Below, in pieces: positions 31,234 to 33,909 of a stretch of DNA of 33,909 nt. Under the pieces are notes generated by a model that worked only from the letters and a program-made list of their open reading frames with translations, searched no databases and was not told the origin of the DNA. Location of the stretch: positions 1 through 33,909 of IMG/VR virus record IMGVR_UViG_3300040801_001703; one strand, written 5' to 3'. Source of the stretch: a virus. A program made the position numbers and the translations under genes. Positions within the stretch are counted from its first letter, which is position 1; each line of letters starts with the position of its first letter.

Positions 31234-31668
31234 GTCTCGGCAGATGACAGCGAAGCGGCTCAAGGGGATCATCGCGAGCGGTTCTTCCTTGTCCCGATCC
31301 GCGCGGCCGCCCCATTCCACGCTGAGCCACGAGGGCCGAATCTCGGGAGGAACCCGGATTGCTCGGATGTGCGGATCGGCGTCCGGCCCGGAGATCGCAA
31401 GGACGGTGGGGAAGCCTTCCTGCACGTATTGAACGCCGCGGCGCCACTTGCTCCACGAGAGCATGATCGTGGGGTAGAGCTTCGCCCGCTGTTTCACCTC
31501 GATCACGCCGACCACCTCGCGCGGCGGCTTGATCACGCACCAGTCCCACTCGTAGTCCATCGTCATGTGCTTCACCTTCAGGCCTGTGGCGCCTCGCGCA
31601 GCAAGGTACTGCCGAAGGATGCGGCGCTCGTTCTTCAGGTCCTCTTCGGTCTGGTAGATCTTCCCCAT
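31207..31668 (-). CDS. PD-(D/E)XK nuclease-like protein, 153 aa
   Basis: GGAGG lies directly before the ATG at 31668. The protein has the pattern of small PD-(D/E)XK nucleases: a helix with an acidic residue (EEDLKNERRILRQYLAARG), YEWDWCVI with Asp42, VVGVIEVKQR with Glu57 and Lys59, then TIMLSWSKWRRGVQYVQEGF and a strand PTVLAISG. The spacing D-x14-E-x-K fits VRR-NUC or resolvase-like folds. The role could be DNA repair, recombination or host DNA attack; it is only inferred. In-frame codons upstream (to 31806) lack a ribosome site. The gene ends within the promoter of the next gene. Confidence 0.65.
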   Translation of the reverse strand: MGKIYQTEEDLKNERRILRQYLAARGATGLKVKHMTMDYEWDWCVIKPPREVVGVIEVKQRAKLYPTIMLSWSKWRRGVQYVQEGFPTVLAISGPDADPHIRAIRVPPEIRPSWLSVEWGGRADRDKEEPLAMIPLSRFAVICRDLRDEHVCV

Positions 31669-31946
31669 GGATCCTCCGCGCACAGTTCGCCCTCTTTCCC
31701 CGTGGAGGCGGTCCGGCCTCGCACGCCTGCAGTCGCAGGACACCTTCCGGTGCGGTACTCGATGTTCCCCACGCTTTCGCGTCAGCGGATCCCTTTCCGC
31801 CGGCATCGGCTCTGCTCGAAGCAGACTCCACGGGGCCGGGTCGACAGGGCAGGTCGGAGCCCGGACTTGTTCTTCGGCAGTTCGGTGTCGACTTCAGTGA
31901 GCGGCAGGGATCGACGGCCCTCTCGAACTTGCAGCGGCTCAGGCTG

Positions 31947-32021
31947 CAGAGAGCATGGCGTCAGGCGGAGGGGTATACTGAGCCGGCGCCACCCGGTCCT
32001 CTCCCCACGCGATGCTCTCTG
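31947..32021. other. Structured element: 14/15-bp stem enclosing a 45-base interior
   Basis: CAGAGAGCAT (31947-31956) pairs perfectly with ATGCTCTCTG (32012-32021); after one G-G mismatch GCGT (31958-31961) pairs with ACGC (32007-32010). The interior has smaller possible stems (GGAG with CTCC, CCGG with CCGG). Both strands would give a similar fold. It looks like a leader RNA, an antitermination-type element or a protein-binding site. Confidence 0.5.
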
Positions 32022-32030
32022 GGTGGTGCA

Positions 32031-32062
32031 GGCGGCCCGACCTTGGCAGGGGTCGGGCCGCC
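32031..32062 (-). terminator. 12-bp hairpin after the regulator operon
   Basis: GGCGGCCCGACC (32031-32042) and GGTCGGGCCGCC (32051-32062) form a perfect stem with an eight-base loop. It lies seven bases after the stop of the minus-strand gene at 32070. There is no clear T-tract on the minus strand (TGCACC follows), so termination may be partial or factor-dependent. Confidence 0.6.
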
Positions 32063-32069
32063 ACCCTTC

Positions 32070-32363
32070 TCACTTTCCGGTGTTGAGGTCCCGAGGCATC
32101 GACCTCGCGACTTCGATCTCCGGCTCCTGAGGCAGCGCGGGCGCGGCCGCCACCACCACACTGAAGTTCCAGCCGGGCATGTTGCCGTGCGTCGCGTTGA
32201 TCGAGTACAGGATCATGCCGTCTGCGTGGCCGTCGTTGATCGCTGCCTGAACGCGATCGGCGCGCCGTCGCAGCGCCAGCTCCAGCAGCTGCTGGCCGAG
32301 GTACTGCTCGACCACGTCTTCCGGTGCAATCTCGCGCTCTTCTCCCGGGTTTCCGTTGTTCAT
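32070..32363 (-). CDS. Hypothetical protein paired with the Cro-like regulator, 97 aa
   Basis: The ATG at 32363 overlaps the regulator stop as ATGA, with GGAG eight bases upstream, so the two are co-expressed. The protein has a helical start (EDVVEQYLGQQLLELALRRR), an alpha-beta part (ADGMILYSINATHGNMPGWN, FSVVVAAAPA) and a disordered end. No family recognised. It could be a co-regulator or an unrelated early protein. A strong hairpin follows directly. Confidence 0.65.
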   Translation of the reverse strand: MNNGNPGEEREIAPEDVVEQYLGQQLLELALRRRADRVQAAINDGHADGMILYSINATHGNMPGWNFSVVVAAAPALPQEPEIEVARSMPRDLNTGK

Positions 32364-32569
32364 GCTGATCGCTCCATGTTGACGAGATCCTCGGTCCGGA
32401 GCTTCCCTCCGCTCTTCGAGACGATCTCGTAGTGCCGGGCGGCGGGGATTCCGCGCGCCTTCCAATTCGTCAGCGTCTGCGGGCTGACGTTGAGCTTCGT
32501 GCGCGCCTTGGCGCGACCGCCGAGCCGCTCGATCACTTCGTCGAAGGTCAGAGCCTTCCGCTTGTTCAT
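32360..32569 (-). CDS. Cro/YdaS-like HTH regulator
   Basis: The 69-residue protein is almost entirely a helix-turn-helix domain: LTFDEVIERLGGRAKARTKL, then NVSPQTLTNWKARGIPAARH, like the Cro/YdaS group where a short domain with 'GGxxxLAxxLxVxxxxVxxWxxRGxIP' binds phage operators. GAGG lies eight bases before the ATG. It is the first gene transcribed leftwards from a divergent promoter region that carries an operator-like palindrome; it is the best candidate for binding the ACAC-N4-GTGT sites. No CI-type repressor with a protease domain is in the window. Confidence 0.78.
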   Translation of the reverse strand: MNKRKALTFDEVIERLGGRAKARTKLNVSPQTLTNWKARGIPAARHYEIVSKSGGKLRTEDLVNMERSA

Positions 32570-32601
32570 GTGCGCGTCCTCGCTGTCAGATGACGGCGGG
32601 C

Positions 32602-32645
32602 AGTATAAACGCGCGTTGACCCGATGCGCGAGAGTCGTGTACGTT
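32602..32645. promoter_or_regulatory. Divergent early promoter region with operator-like palindrome (site 4)
   Basis: For the minus strand TATACT (32607-32602) is a good -10 in front of the regulator gene; its -35 is poor. For the plus strand TTGACC (32616-32621) is a good -35, with TACGTT 18 bases later (32640-32645) a weak -10. The perfect palindrome AACGCGCGTT (32608-32617) touches the minus -10 and the plus -35, so one bound protein could affect both. AAAC-N4-GTTG resembles ACAC-N4-GTGT of sites 1-3. Confidence 0.5.
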
Positions 32646-32652
32646 CCACTTC

Positions 32653-32669
32653 CTCGGCGTGGGGCCGAG
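32653..32669 (+). promoter_or_regulatory. 5' leader hairpin before the gene at 32681
   Basis: CTCGGC (32653-32658) and GCCGAG (32664-32669) pair around a GTGGG loop; the 3' arm runs into the GAGAGGAGA ribosome site. As for the two minus-strand leaders, a stem sits near the expected transcript start and beside the ribosome site. Confidence 0.4.
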
Positions 32670-32680
32670 AGGAGACTGCC

Positions 32681-32938
32681 ATGAGTGCCGAACTGAACGA
32701 CTTCGAGACCCGTGCGCGAATCTGCCTGCTGGCCGGTCCGCCGATGTCGCCCTGCGAGGGCGGCAAGCCGGGCAGTGAGCCATGCCCGTCACGCCAGATC
32801 TGCGAGCTGAACCAGCTCGCCTGCCCGAACTACTACCGCTACGTCACCGAGGGGTCGCGATCGCTGCGTGGACAGCCCGCGAAGCGCTCTCGACGCTGGT
32901 ACGACCTGACGATGACCGACTTGGAGGAAGGCCTGTGA
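32681..32938 (+). CDS. Cys-rich small early protein, 85 aa
   Basis: ATG 32681 has a good GAGGAGA site seven bases upstream. Six Cys residues are spread as RICLLAG, SPCEGG, EPCPSRQICELNQLACPNYY, suggesting a zinc- or disulfide-stabilised core, followed by YRYVTEG and RRWYDLTMTDLEE. Small proteins with a 'CxxxxxxLACxxYxxYVxxG' pattern are common as first genes of phage early operons opposite the regulator; their role is unknown. The stop overlaps the next GTG as GTGA. Confidence 0.7.
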   Translation: MSAELNDFETRARICLLAGPPMSPCEGGKPGSEPCPSRQICELNQLACPNYYRYVTEGSRSLRGQPAKRSRRWYDLTMTDLEEGL

Positions 32939-33141
32939 GCCGTCGAGAGATCTGCAAGGGGTGCGAGCGCCCGTTCGACCCGCAGGCGGCCGAGTCGCTG
33001 ATCCACTGGTGCTCTCAGTCCTGTGCGAACAGGCATTCGCATTCGCGCGGACAGCACATCAAGGCGGGCCGCGCAGGCGCGAAGCGCTCGCCTTGGAGTC
33101 GGGTTCCCGCGGTGCCGACCTTTCGGGGGGGCGAGCGATGA
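32935..33141 (+). CDS. Zinc-ribbon-like small protein, 68 aa
   Basis: GTG start (GTGA overlap, GGAGGA just upstream). CKGCERPFDPQ and HWCSQSCANRHSHSRG give a CxxC...CxxxC arrangement typical of small zinc ribbons such as those seen in phage HNH or recombination-linked proteins. The rest is basic (KAGRAGAKRSPWSRVP). A nucleic-acid-binding role is plausible but unproven. The stop overlaps the next ATG (ATGA). Confidence 0.65.
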   Translation: MSRREICKGCERPFDPQAAESLIHWCSQSCANRHSHSRGQHIKAGRAGAKRSPWSRVPAVPTFRGGER

Positions 33142-33674
33142 CCATCGACACGCTGCCGCTGCAGGAGCTGCGAGAGGCTATCAGGAGCATCGCGGAGCAG
33201 GGGGACGTTGAAGCCCGCCTGATCATGGCCCTGATTGACGAGCGGGCCGAGCGAGTGGGCGCCACCGCCGAGCCCGCCCCGGAGCCGGAGGGGCTGAGGG
33301 AGGCGGCAACGCGGGCCATGATAGCCATGGACCACAACGTCCGCCGCCACGAGACAATGTGGGTGTCGGAGCAGCGCGAGCTCGCGGCGCGCCTCCGCAA
33401 CGCCCTCTCCCGCCCCGCCACTGCCGAGGGGGCGGAGAGCAGGCTGGCATCGCTGCAGAACCTGCCGAACGAAGTCCCGACAAGCTGGCTGGACCCGTTG
33501 CTGACCGGTCCAGAAGCGGTGTTGCCCAGCGACTTGGCCGCGTGCACGCCCCGCCACATCGAAGCCTTGCTGCGCGGCATACAAGATCGACAGCGCGCGG
33601 TCGTGCGGGCAGTCCTCGCCTCCGACGACGGGGAGCAGGCCCACCGGCCTGATGCGGGCGAGGAGGGAGGGTAA
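33138..33674 (+). CDS. Hypothetical helical protein, 178 aa
   Basis: The ATG overlaps the previous stop. The protein is mainly helical: LQELREAIRSIAEQGDVEAR, ATRAMIAMDHNVRRHETMWV, SEQRELAARLRNALSRP and PRHIEALLRGIQDRQRAVVR, with an acidic disordered end. No family recognised. It belongs to the rightward early operon, and its stop overlaps the next start as TAATG. Confidence 0.6.
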   Translation: MTIDTLPLQELREAIRSIAEQGDVEARLIMALIDERAERVGATAEPAPEPEGLREAATRAMIAMDHNVRRHETMWVSEQRELAARLRNALSRPATAEGAESRLASLQNLPNEVPTSWLDPLLTGPEAVLPSDLAACTPRHIEALLRGIQDRQRAVVRAVLASDDGEQAHRPDAGEEGG

Positions 33675-33909
33675 TGCCCGTCACCACGGGCTACTCCGAC
33701 GACGAAGTGCAATCAGGTCGCGAGGGCTGCGGCGAGCCATTGATCAGCGAGTTGGTGGCGGATGTGCGCGAGCTGACGGGCGAGGACTGGATTGCAGTTC
33801 GGCACTTCAAGCTTTGCGACCGGGCATGGTGGCGGAAGGCCGAACTCGTCGAGTTCTGGAGCATCGCGCGATACGTCGGCGGCGCCGGGCCTTGGCAGTT
33901 GCACGGAGG
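33674..33909 (+). CDS. Unidentified early protein (partial, runs off the window)
   Basis: ATG 33674 overlaps the previous TAA and the frame stays open to the window edge. The visible 78 residues include SDDEVQSGREGCGEPLISEL, VADVRELTGEDWIAVRHFKL and CDRAWWRKAELVEFWSIARY. No family recognised from this part; codon use fits the upstream gene. Confidence 0.55.
   Translation, partial: MPVTTGYSDDEVQSGREGCGEPLISELVADVRELTGEDWIAVRHFKLCDRAWWRKAELVEFWSIARYVGGAGPWQLHG

Larger units (their letters stand above)
31669..32069. other. About 400 bases without a credible gene
   Basis: No start codon with a ribosome site opens a protein-like frame on either strand. The stretch holds two strong inverted repeats (31947-32021 and 32031-32062), and a GTATAC centre (31973-31978) with TATACT that could be a -10 on the plus strand, without a matching -35. 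It separates the regulator pair from the rest of the minus-strand block and probably contains the block's leader and promoter. Confidence 0.5.

Noticed and set aside
31947-32021. Possible tRNA cloverleaf
   Set aside because: The acceptor-like stem is 10 rather than 7 pairs and there is no GTTCRA T-loop or D-loop motif on either strand.
31690-32060. A long open minus-strand frame interrupted by one TGA near 31790
   Set aside because: It has no ATG, GTG or TTG start with a ribosome site and the composition is not clearly protein-like; a decayed gene cannot be excluded but is not supported.
31929-32432. Plus-strand open frame of 167 codons opposite the regulator pair
   Set aside because: No ribosome site, Arg/Pro-rich shadow composition, and it covers two well-supported minus-strand genes.
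1-33909. Integrase, CI repressor, endolysin, tape-measure and sheath genes
   Set aside because: Searched by eye for their motifs in the translated frames and found none; absence may reflect the window limits.

Overview
The window is part of a tailed double-stranded DNA phage genome (or a prophage of one). It is GC-rich, very compact, and most genes overlap by 1-20 bases at ATGA, GTGA or TGATG junctions. The order small terminase, large terminase, portal, scaffold, SU10/DUF5309-type major capsid protein, head-tail adaptor, beta-propeller nozzle, a run of Gly/Ala/Gln-rich internal virion proteins and a fibre, with no tape-measure, tail-tube or tail-sheath gene, points to a short-tailed (podovirus-type) phage. 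The host cannot be identified; the base composition suggests a high-GC bacterium. No integrase, CI repressor, endolysin or tRNA was found in the window, so lifestyle is open.

Left part, 1-26094, plus strand: three small genes, a sulfotransferase-like gene, the packaging genes (with a small Acb2/Tad1-hook-like candidate anti-CBASS protein just after the small terminase), the portal, a coiled-coil membrane protein, a 1648-residue polyvalent protein carrying a DUF7178-like region, two ADP-ribosyltransferase-like regions, a GNAT-like domain and a ParB-like domain, then scaffold, capsid, adaptor, nozzle, four internal or ejection protein genes and the tail fibre. One lone minus-strand two-TM gene (22729-23073) sits inside this late block.

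Middle to right part, 26102-32569, minus strand: an early-type block read right to left. It starts with a Cro/YdaS-like regulator and a partner gene, then a gene-free stretch of about 400 bases with strong inverted repeats, then a PD-(D/E)XK nuclease-like gene, an HELAH metallopeptidase-like gene, small genes, a coiled-coil gene, an ERF-family annealing protein, a lambda/YqaJ-type exonuclease and one associated gene. A palindrome of the form ACAC-N4-GTGT overlaps the -10 box of three promoters in this block, and a relative of it lies in the divergent promoter region next to the regulator gene. It is a candidate early operator.

Right end, 32616-33909, plus strand: a divergent early operon with two Cys-rich small proteins, a helical hypothetical protein and one gene cut by the window edge. 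The exonuclease and ERF protein form a homologous-recombination pair, the regulator and palindromes form the likely early switch, and the left block builds, fills and equips the virion.
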